Shown: positions 18,495-28,143 of the stretch, one piece after another
Numbering within the stretch: the first letter of the stretch is position 1
How the letters are laid out: each line of letters opens with the position of its first letter
NCBI RefSeq assembly: GCF_947498825.1
Contig: NZ_CANMLV010000001.1
Span: 1 to 64,000 of the forward strand
Direction: 5' to 3'
DNA: 64,000 bases
From: an uncultured Cedecea sp.
GTDB lineage: Bacteria; Pseudomonadota; Gammaproteobacteria; Enterobacterales; Enterobacteriaceae
Translations under genes and position numbers: made by a program
Notes under the pieces: generated by a model
Database searches by the model: none
What the model saw: the letters and a program-made list of their open reading frames with translations, nothing else
What the model was told of the DNA's origin: nothing

Positions 18495-19519
18495 TGGCAA
18501 CAATTAAAGATGTAGCGAAGCGCGCAAACGTTTCCACTACCACTGTGTCACATGTCATTAACAAGACACGTTTTGTGGCAGAGGAGACGCGTAATGCGGT
18601 TTGGGCAGCGATTAAAGAGCTGCACTACTCGCCCAGCGCCGTTGCACGCAGCCTGAAGGTCAACCACACTAAATCTATTGGCCTGCTGGCAACCTCAAGT
18701 GAAGCGCCCTATTTCGCCGAGATAATCGAGGCGGTTGAGAACCACTGTTTTGCTAAAGGCTATACGTTGATTCTCGGTAATGCGCACAATAATTTTGAAA
18801 AACAGAAAGCCTATCTGTCGATGATGGCACAAAAGCGTGTCGATGGACTGTTGGTGATGTGTTCAGAGTATCCGGATAATCTGCTGACCACTCTGGAAGA
18901 GTATCGCAATATCCCGATGGTGGTAATGGACTGGGGCGAATCACGCGCTGACTTCACTGACTCTGTTATTGATAATGCTTTCCATGGTGGTTATCTGGCC
19001 GGACGGTACCTGATTGAACGGGGACATCGCGATATCGCCGCTATCCCAGGCTTACTGGAGCGTAATACCGGTGGTGGTCGCCATGCCGGTTTTATGAAAG
19101 CACTGGCAGAAGCAAACCTGGCTATCCCTGATAACTGGGTCGTTCAAGGTGATTTTGAACCTGAGTCGGGCTATCGCGCGATGCAACAATTATTGAACCA
19201 GGCCCATCGCCCTACCGCGGTATTTTGCGGTGGCGATGTGATGGCAATGGGCGCTATTTGTGCTGCCGATGAAATGGGCTTACGTGTGCCGCAAGATATC
19301 TCGATTATCGGTTATGACAATATAAGAAACTCACGTTATTTTTCACCGGCATTAACCACCGTTCACCAGCCTAAAGAGCATCTCGGGGAAACTGCGTTAA
19401 ATATGCTGCTTGAGCGTATTATTAATAAACGTGAAGAGTCTAAAACTCTTGAAGTTCATCCGCGAATTGTTGAACGACGTTCAGTAGCAGATGGTCCGTT
19501 TATCGATTACCGTCGCTAG
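18494..19519 (+). CDS. purR: Purine repressor PurR (LacI family)
   Basis: 341 residues, full length. The N-terminal LacI helix-turn-helix is [21 protein letters not shown], with hinge helix [11 protein letters not shown] (about 47-57), and a periplasmic-binding-protein-like effector domain for hypoxanthine or guanine follows. Represses purine biosynthesis and transport genes. Two PUR boxes are present, one before the gene (18444) and one inside codons 13-18 (18532), so it is autoregulated as in E. coli. Divided from ynhF by 283 bp. Confidence 0.98.
   Translation: MATIKDVAKRANVSTTTVSHVINKTRFVAEETRNAVWAAIKELHYSPSAVARSLKVNHTKSIGLLATSSEAPYFAEIIEAVENHCFAKGYTLILGNAHNNFEKQKAYLSMMAQKRVDGLLVMCSEYPDNLLTTLEEYRNIPMVVMDWGESRADFTDSVIDNAFHGGYLAGRYLIERGHRDIAAIPGLLERNTGGGRHAGFMKALAEANLAIPDNWVVQGDFEPESGYRAMQQLLNQAHRPTAVFCGGDVMAMGAICAADEMGLRVPQDISIIGYDNIRNSRYFSPALTTVHQPKEHLGETALNMLLERIINKREESKTLEVHPRIVERRSVADGPFIDYRR
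18532..18547. promoter_or_regulatory. PUR box O2 inside purR
   Basis: GCGCAAACGTTTCCAC matches the PurR consensus except for the two outermost bases. It lies within the purR helix-turn-helix codons, the same place as the second, roadblock-type operator of E. coli purR. Confidence 0.8.
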
Positions 19520-19530
19520 CCCGACAGGAG

Positions 19531-20454
19531 TCATATCTCAGTATCTGACTCCTGTAGCCACTCCTGATTCATGGTTTCACTGTCCCCTAAATAATCCAGT
19601 AACCACTTTAACGCAGGTGACTGATCGTCTTGTCGCCATGTCAGACAGCAAGCGGCATCCGGAAAGGGATTTTCCAGTTGCAACTGTTTCAGACAACCAT
19701 CTTCCAGCCAGGGTCTGGCGATATGTGATGGAATCATCCCGACGCAGAGCCCCGCTTTCAGGCAATCGACTGCTGAAGCCCAGTCAGGAACCACCAGTCG
19801 ACGCTGGTTATCCAGCAACCAGGTTGTACGTTTTGGCAACGAACGCGAGGTATCTTCCAGTATCAATGAAGGCCAGCTACGCAGCCTCTCATCGCTCAAG
19901 GCGTCACTGTCTAATTGTGCCAGAGGATGTGTTGCCGAAACCACGCAGCGCCAGCTTAAGGCCCCCATATCACGAAATCCATAACGCCCGCCCACCGGAA
20001 CGGCCTGAGTTGCACCGATAGCCAGTTCAACCCGTCCGTCGGCCAGGGCATCCCAGACGCCGTTAAACACTTCGCAGCTCACGTGCAGTTCGACATCTGG
20101 AAAATGACGATAGAAATCAATAACCAGTTGCCGCACACGATGTGGCTTAACGATATTATCGACGGCAATTGCCAGATGCCCGCGCCAGCCATTTGCTATC
20201 TGCTGGCATTGCTGACGTGTGACTATCATTTTTTTGACAACAAAACGGCCTTCTTTTAAAAAATAGACTCCTGCAGCCGTGAGTTCAACGTCACGATGTC
20301 GACGTTCAAACAGAGGAACAGCGAGCCATTCTTCCAGTTGTCGAACAGTATAACTAATAGCCGAGGGCACACGGTGTAACTCTTGAGCGGCTGCACTGAA
20401 ACTACCATTACGTGCAACTGCATCCACTACTTCCAGAGAATATTCAGACCACAT
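19531..20454 (-). CDS. punR: LysR-type regulator PunR (YdhB)
   Basis: 307 residues from ATG 20454 (MWSEYSLEVVDAVARNGSF), matching YdhB; a longer frame to 20490 adds 12 unsupported residues. LysR helix-turn-helix at residues 15-40 (SFSAAAQELHRVPSAISYTVRQLE), then a two-lobed effector domain. In E. coli this protein activates the divergent transporter gene punC in response to purine nucleosides. Here the two are again back to back, 113 bp apart. Confidence 0.92.
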   Translation of the reverse strand: MWSEYSLEVVDAVARNGSFSAAAQELHRVPSAISYTVRQLEEWLAVPLFERRHRDVELTAAGVYFLKEGRFVVKKMIVTRQQCQQIANGWRGHLAIAVDNIVKPHRVRQLVIDFYRHFPDVELHVSCEVFNGVWDALADGRVELAIGATQAVPVGGRYGFRDMGALSWRCVVSATHPLAQLDSDALSDERLRSWPSLILEDTSRSLPKRTTWLLDNQRRLVVPDWASAVDCLKAGLCVGMIPSHIARPWLEDGCLKQLQLENPFPDAACCLTWRQDDQSPALKWLLDYLGDSETMNQEWLQESDTEI

Positions 20455-20567
20455 TTTTTTGCCTGCAAAGTTTTTGAAACCCGTAATCAAATATTAACGT
20501 TTCACAACAATATTTCCACTACGTAGACTTTTGATTCACTCACCTGCTCCTAAAACAAGAGAAAAAT

Positions 20568-21764
20568 ATGCAACCGTCAAAGGGATTTCTTATCTGGCTG
20601 GTCGGCCTGAGCGTTCTTGGCTTTCTGGCAACAGATATGTATTTACCGGCCTTTCCTGCTATTCAGCAAGATTTAGGCAGTGATGCGTCGGCCATCAGTG
20701 CCAGCCTTAGTCTGTTCCTCGCCGGTTTTGCTTTTGCCCAACTGGCCTGGGGTCCGCTATCCGACAGGTACGGTCGTAAGTCCGTACTGTTGATTGGTTT
20801 AAGTATATTTGCAGCAAGCTGTCTGGGTATGCTGTGGGTCGAAAACGTCACCCAGTTGCTGGTCTTGCGCTTTATTCAGGCGGTTGGCGTCTGCTCTGCT
20901 GCCGTAAGCTGGCAGGCCCTGGTGACAGACTATTATCCCGCCCATCGCGCCAGCCGTATCTTCGCCACCATTATGCCGCTGGTCGGTCTCTCTCCGGCTC
21001 TGGCGCCCTTACTGGGCAGCTGGCTGCTTAACCATTTTGACTGGCAGGCCATCTTTGCTGTGTTATTTGCTGTAACGCTGGTACTGATGATACCGGCATT
21101 ACGTTTAAAACCGCGGCCCGTAAAAGCGCCCCCGAAGGACGGAGAAAAAGTCAGTTTCTTCTCTTTGCTAAAGTCTCGTACCTATAGTGGTAATGTATTG
21201 ATTTACGCCGCCTGCTCAGCCAGCTTCTTCGCCTGGCTAACCGGTTCGCCCTTTATTATCAGCGAAATGGGCTACGGCGCTGCCGCTATCGGTTTAAGTT
21301 ATATGCCCCAGACCGTTGCATTTTTAGTCGGCGGATATGGCTGTCGCAGCGCATTGCAAAAATTTAAGGGGGAAACCTTACTTCCCTGGTTACTGGTACT
21401 CTATGCGTTAAGTACTGCCGCCACGTGGGTTGTAGCCGTCAGCGGCCATGCCACGCTGACATTGGTATTGATCCCGTTTTGTATTATGGCGATGGCCAAT
21501 GGCGCTATTTATCCGATTGTGGTGGCTGCAGCACTCCTGCCGTTTTCTCATGCCAGTGGTAAAGCTGCGGCTTTACAGAATACCTTGCAGCTTGGACTCT
21601 GCTTCCTCGCAAGCCTGGTTGTCTCATGGCTTATCATTACCCCGCTCCTGACCACCACGGCCGTTATGGTTGCCACTATCGTACTCGCCGGTTTAGGTTA
21701 TATGTTGCAATACCGTACTGCCCCCAGAGAAAAAGAGAATACCCTGGTATCCAGCACAGATTAA
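20568..21764 (+). CDS. punC: Purine nucleoside importer PunC (YdhC, MFS)
   Basis: 398-residue major facilitator of the DHA1 subgroup with 12 predicted helices. The MFS motif A loop [17 protein letters not shown] is near residues 62-78, and [11 protein letters not shown] near 22 is typical of the Bcr/CflA-like branch. E. coli YdhC imports purine nucleosides under PunR control. Divergent from punR, near purR. Confidence 0.92.
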   Translation: MQPSKGFLIWLVGLSVLGFLATDMYLPAFPAIQQDLGSDASAISASLSLFLAGFAFAQLAWGPLSDRYGRKSVLLIGLSIFAASCLGMLWVENVTQLLVLRFIQAVGVCSAAVSWQALVTDYYPAHRASRIFATIMPLVGLSPALAPLLGSWLLNHFDWQAIFAVLFAVTLVLMIPALRLKPRPVKAPPKDGEKVSFFSLLKSRTYSGNVLIYAACSASFFAWLTGSPFIISEMGYGAAAIGLSYMPQTVAFLVGGYGCRSALQKFKGETLLPWLLVLYALSTAATWVVAVSGHATLTLVLIPFCIMAMANGAIYPIVVAAALLPFSHASGKAAALQNTLQLGLCFLASLVVSWLIITPLLTTTAVMVATIVLAGLGYMLQYRTAPREKENTLVSSTD

Positions 21765-21823
21765 TAATTGCCCGTCCCAAATAAAGATGCATAATCATCT
21801 TGCTAACTATGAATCAGTTTTGA

Positions 21824-21950
21824 TATACCCAAGATAATTCGAGTTGCTTGTAGGCTCCCAGTTCAACCCATCGATGAGCACAGATAAACTCTGTGATTCG
21901 GTGGGCTGGACGCAGGTAACCCCCAAGCGACTTGAAGTATGACGGGTATA
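21824..21950. repeat. ERIC-like palindromic repeat, intact copy B
   Basis: 127 bp, ends TATACCCAAGATAATTCG and CGACTTGAAGTATGACGGGTATA. The inner stem has CCCA/TGGG where other copies have CCCG/CGGG, a change on both sides that keeps the pairing. Lies between punC and cfa. Confidence 0.88.
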
Positions 21951-22018
21951 AATATTTATTATCAAGGCTGATTCTAACTACACTTACAATAAGGCTCAGC
22001 TTTATTGATGCTTTCTGA

Positions 22019-22073
22019 AGGGAGATATCTCCCTGATCCTGCGCAGGATTTCAGGCTCACGGAATGACCGTGA
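22019..22073. promoter_or_regulatory. three consecutive hairpins in the cfa upstream region
   Basis: AGGGAGATATCTCCCT (22019-22034) and ATCCTGCGCAGGAT (22036-22049) are perfect palindromes; TCACGG-N5-CCGTGA (22057-22073) follows. They end 69 bp before the cfa ATG, so if the transcript starts upstream they would fold in the cfa leader. Confidence 0.6.
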
Positions 22074-22142
22074 CATTTCTCACAACCGCCAGATTAATGA
22101 CCAGTATTCTGGTGCTTATTCAAAATGGGTGATGGAGAAGCT

Positions 22143-23291
22143 ATGAGTTCATCGTGTATAGAAGACGAAAGTTTACGGAGTAGTGAGTGGTTTCGGATAG
22201 TCAATGAGATGCTTGGGCGGGCCGAAATCGCCCTTAATGGGCCACAGCCTTTTGATATTCAGGTGCATAATCCCGCTTTTTTTAAGCGTGTGCTGCAAGA
22301 AGGGTCTCTGGGTCTGGGTGAAAGTTATATGGATGGCTGGTGGGATTGTGACCGACTGGATATCTTTTTTACCCGAGCCATCAATGCAGGTCTTGAGCAC
22401 CAGCTTCCTCACCACTTGAAAGATACACTGCGCATTGCTGCCGCTAAATTAGTGAATTTACAATCTAAAAAACGTTCATGGATTGTAGGCAGAGAGCACT
22501 ACGATCTTGGTAATGATTTATTTGAACGAATGCTGGATGAACATATGCAATACTCTTGTGGTTACTGGAAGGATGCCACGACCCTGAGTGAAGCTCAAAA
22601 CGCTAAACTCAAACTTATCTGCGAAAAACTGGCACTCAAACCGGGTATGAAGTTATTGGATATCGGCTGTGGCTGGGGAGGACTGGCTGAGTTTGCCGCA
22701 CGTCATTATGGTGTCTCTGTGTTTGGTGTCACGATTTCAGCCGAACAACAAAAAATGGCACAACAACGTTGCGAAGGATTAGATGTGACTATCCTGCTTC
22801 AGGATTATCGCGACCTTCATGAACAATTCGACCGGATAGCCTCCGTCGGCATGTTTGAGCATGTTGGCCCCAAAAATTATGCCACCTATTTTGATGTCGT
22901 GGATCGCAACCTTAAACCCCAAGGACTTTTTCTGTTACACAGCATTGGGGCAAATCAATCCCATGACAAGGTTGATCCATGGATTAATAAATATATCTTC
23001 CCTAATGGACGACTCCCCTCAATCAGCCAGATTGCTGCAGCCAGTGAGCCACATTTTGTGATGGAAGACTGGCACAACTTTGGTGCCGATTATGATAAAA
23101 CGCTGATGGCCTGGGCTGAACGTTTCCATAAAACGTGGCCTGAAATCAGTCAGAATTACAGCGAGCGTTTCTACCGCATGTTCAACTATTACCTCAATGC
23201 TTGCGCCGGTGCTTTCAGAGCACGGGATATTCAGCTCTGGCAGATAGTATTTAGCAGAGGAGTTGATAATGGACTTCGCGTGGCTCGTTAA
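22143..23291 (+). CDS. cfa: Cyclopropane-fatty-acyl-phospholipid synthase
   Basis: 382 residues from ATG 22143 (GGAG five bases upstream), exactly the E. coli length. Peripheral membrane enzyme that adds a methylene bridge from S-adenosylmethionine to unsaturated phospholipid acyl chains. SAM-binding motif DIGCGWGG at 173-180; Cys139 in the active-site stretch HMQYSC; VGMFEHVGPKNY follows. Typically RpoS-controlled and post-transcriptionally regulated through a long leader, consistent with the structured upstream sequence here. Confidence 0.97.
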   Translation: MSSSCIEDESLRSSEWFRIVNEMLGRAEIALNGPQPFDIQVHNPAFFKRVLQEGSLGLGESYMDGWWDCDRLDIFFTRAINAGLEHQLPHHLKDTLRIAAAKLVNLQSKKRSWIVGREHYDLGNDLFERMLDEHMQYSCGYWKDATTLSEAQNAKLKLICEKLALKPGMKLLDIGCGWGGLAEFAARHYGVSVFGVTISAEQQKMAQQRCEGLDVTILLQDYRDLHEQFDRIASVGMFEHVGPKNYATYFDVVDRNLKPQGLFLLHSIGANQSHDKVDPWINKYIFPNGRLPSISQIAAASEPHFVMEDWHNFGADYDKTLMAWAERFHKTWPEISQNYSERFYRMFNYYLNACAGAFRARDIQLWQIVFSRGVDNGLRVAR

Positions 23292-23313
23292 TCGGGCAGA
23301 GAACGGATGATTA

Positions 23314-23347
23314 ATGCGTGAGGGTCTCGTCAATCAGCCCCACGCAT
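23314..23347. terminator. hairpin between cfa and ribC
   Basis: ATGCGTG (23314-23320) pairs with CACGCAT (23341-23347), with an inner GGG/CCC, between the convergent genes. No U-run, so of moderate strength at best. Confidence 0.45.
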
Positions 23348-23371
23348 CTTGAACGTTCAACAGTTATCGAC

Positions 23372-24013
23372 TTATTCGTCCTCTGTTGTTTCTGACAACT
23401 TTACCTTGCGGCTTTCCAGTACGCGCTCTACCGTATCAACAATAGCCTGAGTTTGCGGGTCAATCTCAATATTAACGCGCTGACCCAGTTTCTTTTTACC
23501 AAGCGTTGTACGTTCGAGCGTTTCCGGGATCAAGTGTACGCAAAAGCGTGTTGCCGTCACTTCCCCGACCGTCAGGCTGATACCATCAATACCAATAAAA
23601 CCTTTATGCAGAATATATTTCATCAGCGACTGGTCCTGGATCTTGAACCAAATTTGACGATTATTTTCTGAGGTTAAAATCTTCGCAATTTCTGCCGTTG
23701 TCGCAATATGTCCGGACATTAAGTGTCCGCCAATTTCATCATTGAATTTCGCAGCACGTTCAATGTTAACAATACTACCGACATCTAATTCACCCAAATT
23801 GGTAATGCGGAGCGTTTCTTTAATCAAATCGAAACTGACTCGATTCCCCTCAATAACCGTAACCGTCAGGCAGCAACCGTTGTGGGCCACGGAAGCGCCG
23901 GTTTCAAGACCAGGCAACAATTCTTCTGGTAATTCAATAGTATGGGTACGGAAATTAGATTTTTCCTCGATGGAAACCAGGGAAGCAGTACCCTGCACAA
24001 TACCTGTAAACAT
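23372..24013 (-). CDS. ribC: Riboflavin synthase alpha subunit
   Basis: 213 residues; catalyses dismutation of two 6,7-dimethyl-8-ribityllumazines to riboflavin. Two tandem lumazine-binding barrels are seen, beginning [12 protein letters not shown] and GHIATTAEI; the active-site N-terminal MFTGI and C48-type region NGCCLTV are intact, followed by the trimerising C-terminal helix. Called ribE in some species. No FMN riboswitch is visible upstream; the leader instead runs into a dispersed repeat. Confidence 0.97.
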   Translation of the reverse strand: MFTGIVQGTASLVSIEEKSNFRTHTIELPEELLPGLETGASVAHNGCCLTVTVIEGNRVSFDLIKETLRITNLGELDVGSIVNIERAAKFNDEIGGHLMSGHIATTAEIAKILTSENNRQIWFKIQDQSLMKYILHKGFIGIDGISLTVGEVTATRFCVHLIPETLERTTLGKKKLGQRVNIEIDPQTQAIVDTVERVLESRKVKLSETTEDE

Positions 24014-24048
24014 GCTGAAACTCCTGACGATGAACCCGGATTATCGTA

Positions 24049-24176
24049 ATACACCCAAAATAATTCGAATGGCTTGTTGGCGCAAAGCTTCGACAGGCGA
24101 TGAGCATAGATAAGCTATGTGATTCGATTGTCATCACTGCGGCAACACCCAAGCGACTTGAAGTATGACGGGTATA
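24049..24176. repeat. ERIC-like palindromic repeat, divergent copy C
   Basis: About 128 bp with conserved outer arms (ACACCCAAAATAATTCG / CGACTTGAAGTATGACGGGTATA) and central CATAGATAAGCTATG, but the segment between them differs from copies A, B and H. Lies just upstream of ribC. Confidence 0.8.
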
Positions 24177-24311
24177 AAATATCTTACTATTGGTATACTT
24201 TATCAGTTGAAAAAAAAGCGTGCTAGCAATCATCTGTTATGACTTATTTTTCACTGGTGTATAAATAAACTCTCGCTACAATAGCCCCTATTAAGTATAA
24301 GTTCATCTTAT

Positions 24312-24337
24312 AGTCGCTATAAATCGCGGCTTTTTTT
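24312..24337 (+). terminator. intrinsic terminator in the mdtK leader
   Basis: AGTCGC and GCGGCT (six pairs including one G-U, eight-base loop) followed by seven T, about 104 bp before mdtK and on the same strand. No plus-strand gene lies upstream until cfa, 1 kb away, so it must act on a leader transcript or a short RNA. Confidence 0.65.
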
Positions 24338-24440
24338 AGTCTTTAATCGATACTCTAAATAAATCAATTTTCTTGCAGGCAAAGCGACAAAAGTGCCGCC
24401 AGATAACCTGATTTATGAACGGTATAATCAGGTATCTCTC

Positions 24441-25817
24441 ATGCAGAAGTATTTTGTTGAAGCACGGCAGCTTCTTACTCTGGCTATTCCCGTGATTATT
24501 GCGCAAGTTGCCCTCACCTCGATGGGATTTGTCGATACGGTGATGGCGGGAGGATACAGCGCCACAGATATGGCGGCAGTCGCTATTGGCACCTCGATTT
24601 GGTTTCCGTCAATTCTGTTCGGACACGGTCTGTTGCTGGCGTTAACTCCAACGATTGCGCAACTGAATGGCTCAGGGCGGCGTCACCGTATTGCTCATCA
24701 AGTCGGTCAGGGGTTGTTCTGGCTGGCTGGTTTTGTCTCCATTCTCGTCATGATGGTGCTCTGGAACGCCGGCTATATCATCCGCGCAATGGATAATGTC
24801 GATAAGGATCTCGCCGATACCGCCGTTACCTATCTACGTGTTTTACTCTGGGGGGTCCCAGGCTACCTGTTCTATCAGGTAGGACGTAATCAGTGTGAGG
24901 GGCTGTCAAAAACCAAACCCGGTATGGTTGTTGGCTTTATTGGCCTGTTAGTTAATATTCCGATTAACTACATTTTTATTTATGGTCATTTGGGTATGCC
25001 CAAATTAGGCGGTGTTGGCTGTGGCGTTGCCTCCGTGGTGGTGTACTGGGCCATGTTCTTTTGTATGGCCTCTTATATTAAAAGAGCCGGTTCAATGCGC
25101 GATATTAAAAACCCGCTCGCCTTCAATAAACCTGACTGGTCAGTGATTAAACGTCTGACGCAAATAGGTTTACCTATTGCCCTCGCTTTATTTTTTGAAG
25201 TGACATTATTTGCAGTCGTCGCACTACTGGTCTCTCCGCTGGGGATTGTCGATGTTGCCGGGCATCAGATAGCACTCAACTTCAGTTCACTGATGTTTGT
25301 CTTGCCCCTGTCGCTTGCTGTTTCTGTGACTATTCGTGTGGGCTTCTATCTTGGCCAGGGTTCCACTGAGCACGCTCAGATTGCCACCCGGACGGGTATT
25401 GCCGTAGGTATTTGTATGGCGATGCTGACCGCGTTGTTCACCATCACATTCCGCGAGCCTATCGCCCTGCTCTACAACAGCGATCCTGCCGTGATTGCCC
25501 TGGCGACCCATCTGATGTTACTGGCGGCGATATATCAGATTTCAGACTCTGTTCAGGTTGTCGGGAGTGGTATTTTACGTGGATACAAAGATACCCGCGC
25601 TATCTTCTATATCACCTTTACAGCCTACTGGGTGCTGGGTTTGCCTTGTGGTTATATCCTCGCACTGACCGATCTGGTGGTTGACAGAATGGGGCCTGCA
25701 GGCTTCTGGATAGGCTTTATTATCGGTCTGAGCGCGGCTGCTGTACTGATGATGCTGCGCGTACGCTGGTTGCAGCGTCAGCCCGCGGCACTCATTTTAC
25801 AGCGTGCGGCTCGTTAA
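24441..25817 (+). CDS. mdtK: Multidrug efflux pump MdtK (MATE family, NorM-type)
   Basis: 458 residues from ATG 24441 ([20 protein letters not shown]), matching the E. coli start; an open extension back to 24393 is not supported. Twelve-helix MATE antiporter that exports cationic drugs with Na+ or H+. [36 protein letters not shown] and GGVGCGVA are diagnostic. A terminator hairpin stands in its leader, hinting at conditional expression. Confidence 0.96.
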   Translation: MQKYFVEARQLLTLAIPVIIAQVALTSMGFVDTVMAGGYSATDMAAVAIGTSIWFPSILFGHGLLLALTPTIAQLNGSGRRHRIAHQVGQGLFWLAGFVSILVMMVLWNAGYIIRAMDNVDKDLADTAVTYLRVLLWGVPGYLFYQVGRNQCEGLSKTKPGMVVGFIGLLVNIPINYIFIYGHLGMPKLGGVGCGVASVVVYWAMFFCMASYIKRAGSMRDIKNPLAFNKPDWSVIKRLTQIGLPIALALFFEVTLFAVVALLVSPLGIVDVAGHQIALNFSSLMFVLPLSLAVSVTIRVGFYLGQGSTEHAQIATRTGIAVGICMAMLTALFTITFREPIALLYNSDPAVIALATHLMLLAAIYQISDSVQVVGSGILRGYKDTRAIFYITFTAYWVLGLPCGYILALTDLVVDRMGPAGFWIGFIIGLSAAAVLMMLRVRWLQRQPAALILQRAAR

Positions 25818-25827
25818 TACCCTTTTC

Positions 25828-25864
25828 CCCTCGTCCGGGTCTGACGAACAAACCAGGACGAGGG
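25828..25864 (+). terminator. terminator of mdtK
   Basis: CCCTCGTCC and GGACGAGGG, nine pairs, followed by TTTAT, eleven bases after the mdtK stop. Confidence 0.8.
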
Positions 25865-25954
25865 TTTATCGTGATATAAGCGGTGGTTTTATCAGCATTC
25901 TGCACAGAGTCTCGACAGTTGATTGAAATAGTGCATAAATTTGTATTTTTCCCC

Positions 25955-25983
25955 TTGCAAGCCTGCAACAGTGCCGCTAATAT
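25955..25983 (+). promoter_or_regulatory. promoter of the tRNA-Val pair
   Basis: TTGCAA (25955-25960), a 17-base spacer and TAATAT (25978-25983), then a C-rich discriminator (TCGTCCCC), as usual for stringently controlled stable-RNA promoters. The first tRNA starts 27 bases later. Confidence 0.75.
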
Positions 25984-26010
25984 TCGTCCCCGTTGTCACA
26001 CAGACACATT

Positions 26011-26087
26011 GCGTTCATAGCTCAGTTGGTTAGAGCACCACCTTGACATGGTGGGGGTCGTTGGTTCGAGTCCAATTGAACGCACCA
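26011..26087 (+). tRNA. valV: tRNA-Val (anticodon GAC)
   Basis: 77 nt including encoded CCA. The acceptor GCGTTCA pairs with TGAACGC; the anticodon GAC is at 26045-26047 in a CCACC/GGTGG stem; the T arm reads GGTTCGAGTCC. First of two near-identical tRNAs, in the same place as E. coli valV. Confidence 0.97.
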
Positions 26088-26100
26088 TTATATTTTCAGT

Positions 26101-26177
26101 GCGTCCGTAGCTCAGTTGGTTAGAGCACCACCTTGACATGGTGGGGGTCGGTGGTTCGAGTCCACTCGGACGCACCA
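26101..26177 (+). tRNA. valW: tRNA-Val (anticodon GAC)
   Basis: 77 nt including CCA, acceptor GCGTCCG/CGGACGC, anticodon GAC at 26135-26137. It differs from the first copy mainly in compensated acceptor and T-stem pairs. The 13-base spacer indicates one transcript. Confidence 0.97.
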
Positions 26178-26195
26178 TTTAACAAACGTTAAATG
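26176..26195 (+). terminator. short hairpin after the tRNA pair
   Basis: CATTTAAC and GTTAAATG (eight pairs, AAAC loop) begin at the end of the second tRNA, followed by TCTCGTTTCTCC. An AT-rich, weak terminator. Confidence 0.45.
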
Positions 26196-26473
26196 TCTCG
26201 TTTCTCCTGATTACACACTCCCAGGCACAAATTCCCGAGCTAAATAACCATCGCATTGAAAATGCTGGAATGTTTATCTCATCTGATTGACCTCAGAGTT
26301 CACGCGTAATAACCCTTGGGGAAGAGCTCAGTTGCGCTACGTCATGGTGCATTTTTAATCGCATTTGTGATCAATTGCCCAAAATAGCACTATCAGCTGA
26401 TTTTTCAGGCAAATAAAGTGCTTCTTTCTTCATGCAATCATCGTTTCTCATTCCTTTCACACGAATAAATCTT
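26196..26473. other. upstream of pykF, no feature recognised
   Basis: AT-rich sequence with no ORF that has a ribosome site, no CRP-type palindrome and no RNA fold I recognise. Confidence 0.5.
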
Positions 26474-26479
26474 TATAAT
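26474..26479 (+). promoter_or_regulatory. -10 element of pykF
   Basis: TATAAT about 228 bases before the pykF ATG; the -35 (near TTCCTT, 26451) is weak. The Cra box begins 17 bases downstream, near the expected transcription start, which fits repression by Cra. Confidence 0.5.
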
Positions 26480-26495
26480 ACGCGCGTTCATAACT

Positions 26496-26509
26496 TGAAA
26501 GGTTTCAGC
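26496..26509 (-). promoter_or_regulatory. Cra (FruR) operator of pykF
   Basis: On the minus strand the site reads GCTGAAACCTTTCA, matching the Cra consensus RSTGAAWCSNTHHW at every position. Cra is known to repress pykF until fructose-1-phosphate or fructose-1,6-bisphosphate releases it. Confidence 0.85.
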
Positions 26510-26706
26510 AGATTGAACTCCTTCTTAATACAATCAAAATTATCCCCCGCTGAACCTCTGGCAAATATTCTTCTGCACGCTTCTTTTCTGTCACCTATCC
26601 TTATCATGTACGCTTTGCGCAACATCCATATTCTTTTAAGTTTCGGCAGACAGCATCGCCGAGATCAAAATTTAACAATCCTCCTCAACTTATAGATAAG
26701 CTCATT

Positions 26707-28119
26707 ATGAAAAAAACTAAAATTGTTTGTACTATCGGTCCAAAAACTGAATCAGAAGAAATGCTGAGCAAAATGCTGAAAGCCGGCATGAACGTGATGC
26801 GTTTAAACTTCTCTCATGGGGATTACGCTGAGCACGGCCAGCGTATTAAAAACCTGCGTAATGTTATCGAAAAAACCGGCATGCCTGCCGCTATTCTGCT
26901 GGATACCAAAGGTCCGGAAATCCGTACCATTAAACTGGAAGGCGGTAATGACGTTCCATTGAAAGCAGGACAGACCTTCACCTTCACTACCGACAAAACT
27001 GTCGTTGGTAACAGCGATACTGTAGCTGTCACTTATGAAGGTTTCACTAATGACCTGAGCGTAGGCAACACCGTACTGGTCGATGACGGTTTGATTGGTA
27101 TGGAAGTTACCGCCATTGAAGGTAAGAACGTTATCTGTAAAGTACTGAATAACGGCGATCTTGGTGAAAACAAAGGCGTTAACCTGCCAGGCGTTTCTAT
27201 TGCCCTCCCTGCGCTGGCTGAAAAAGACAAGCAGGACCTGATCTTTGGTTGCGAACAAGGCGTTGACTTTGTTGCGGCATCCTTTATCCGTAAACGTTCA
27301 GACGTTGTTGAAATCCGTGAGTTCCTGAAAGCACATGGCGGAGAGAATATTCACATTATCTCTAAAATTGAAAACCAGGAAGGCCTGAACAATTTTGACG
27401 AAATCCTTGAAGCCTCTGATGGCATCATGGTTGCTCGTGGTGACTTGGGTGTTGAGATCCCGGTTGAAGAAGTTATCTTCGCTCAGAAAATGATGATCGA
27501 AAAATGTGTTCGCGCGCGTAAAGTGGTTATCACTGCAACCCAGATGCTCGACTCAATGATCAAAAACCCACGTCCTACCCGCGCTGAAGCAGGCGACGTT
27601 GCTAACGCCATTATCGATGGTACTGATGCCGTCATGCTGTCTGGTGAGTCTGCTAAAGGTAAATATCCTCTGGAAGCCGTGAGCATCATGGCAACTATCT
27701 GTGACCGTACCGACCGCGTGATGGATAGCCGTCTTGACAGCAGTTTTGATAACCGCAAACTGCGCATCACCGAAGCGGTTTGCCGCAGTGCTGTTGAAAC
27801 GGCTGAAAAACTGGAATCTGCTCTGATTGTTGTCGCAACTCAAGGCGGTAAATCAGCCAAAGCCGTGCGTAAATACTTCCCTAAAGCGACGATTCTGGCT
27901 TTGACTACCAATGAGCAGACGGCTCGTCAGCTTCAGCTGAGCAAAGGCGTTATCAGTACTGTGGTTAAAGAAATTGCTTCTACTGATGATTTTTATCGTC
28001 TGGGTAAAGAAGCGGCCCTGGCAAGTGGCCTGGCGAAAAAAGGAGAAGTTGTGGTTATGGTTTCTGGGGCATTAGTCTCCAGCGGTACTACCAATACTTC
28101 TTCGGTACATGTGCTGTAA
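26707..28119 (+). CDS. pykF: Pyruvate kinase I
   Basis: 470 residues, the E. coli length. Converts phosphoenolpyruvate and ADP to pyruvate and ATP; the type I enzyme is activated by fructose-1,6-bisphosphate. Visible are MRLNFSHG and [11 protein letters not shown] of the active site, the loop [10 protein letters not shown] with the catalytic lysine, [12 protein letters not shown] and [12 protein letters not shown]. The 3' untranslated region carries a duplicated terminator with a structured element inserted between the copies. A Cra box upstream opposes the one at ppsA. Confidence 0.98.
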   Translation: MKKTKIVCTIGPKTESEEMLSKMLKAGMNVMRLNFSHGDYAEHGQRIKNLRNVIEKTGMPAAILLDTKGPEIRTIKLEGGNDVPLKAGQTFTFTTDKTVVGNSDTVAVTYEGFTNDLSVGNTVLVDDGLIGMEVTAIEGKNVICKVLNNGDLGENKGVNLPGVSIALPALAEKDKQDLIFGCEQGVDFVAASFIRKRSDVVEIREFLKAHGGENIHIISKIENQEGLNNFDEILEASDGIMVARGDLGVEIPVEEVIFAQKMMIEKCVRARKVVITATQMLDSMIKNPRPTRAEAGDVANAIIDGTDAVMLSGESAKGKYPLEAVSIMATICDRTDRVMDSRLDSSFDNRKLRITEAVCRSAVETAEKLESALIVVATQGGKSAKAVRKYFPKATILALTTNEQTARQLQLSKGVISTVVKEIASTDDFYRLGKEAALASGLAKKGEVVVMVSGALVSSGTTNTSSVHVL

Positions 28120-28143
28120 TTTAACGACGTCAGTCTGACAGAA

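Noticed and set aside
20490..20510. Possible PUR box between punR and punC
   Set aside because: AACGTTT occurs, but the surrounding bases miss at least four fixed consensus positions.
24014..24440. FMN riboswitch near ribC
   Set aside because: The leader upstream of ribC is occupied by the palindromic repeat and shows none of the conserved FMN aptamer blocks.
25996..26178. 60-codon minus-strand frame across the tRNA genes
   Set aside because: It is the complement of the two tRNA-Val genes.
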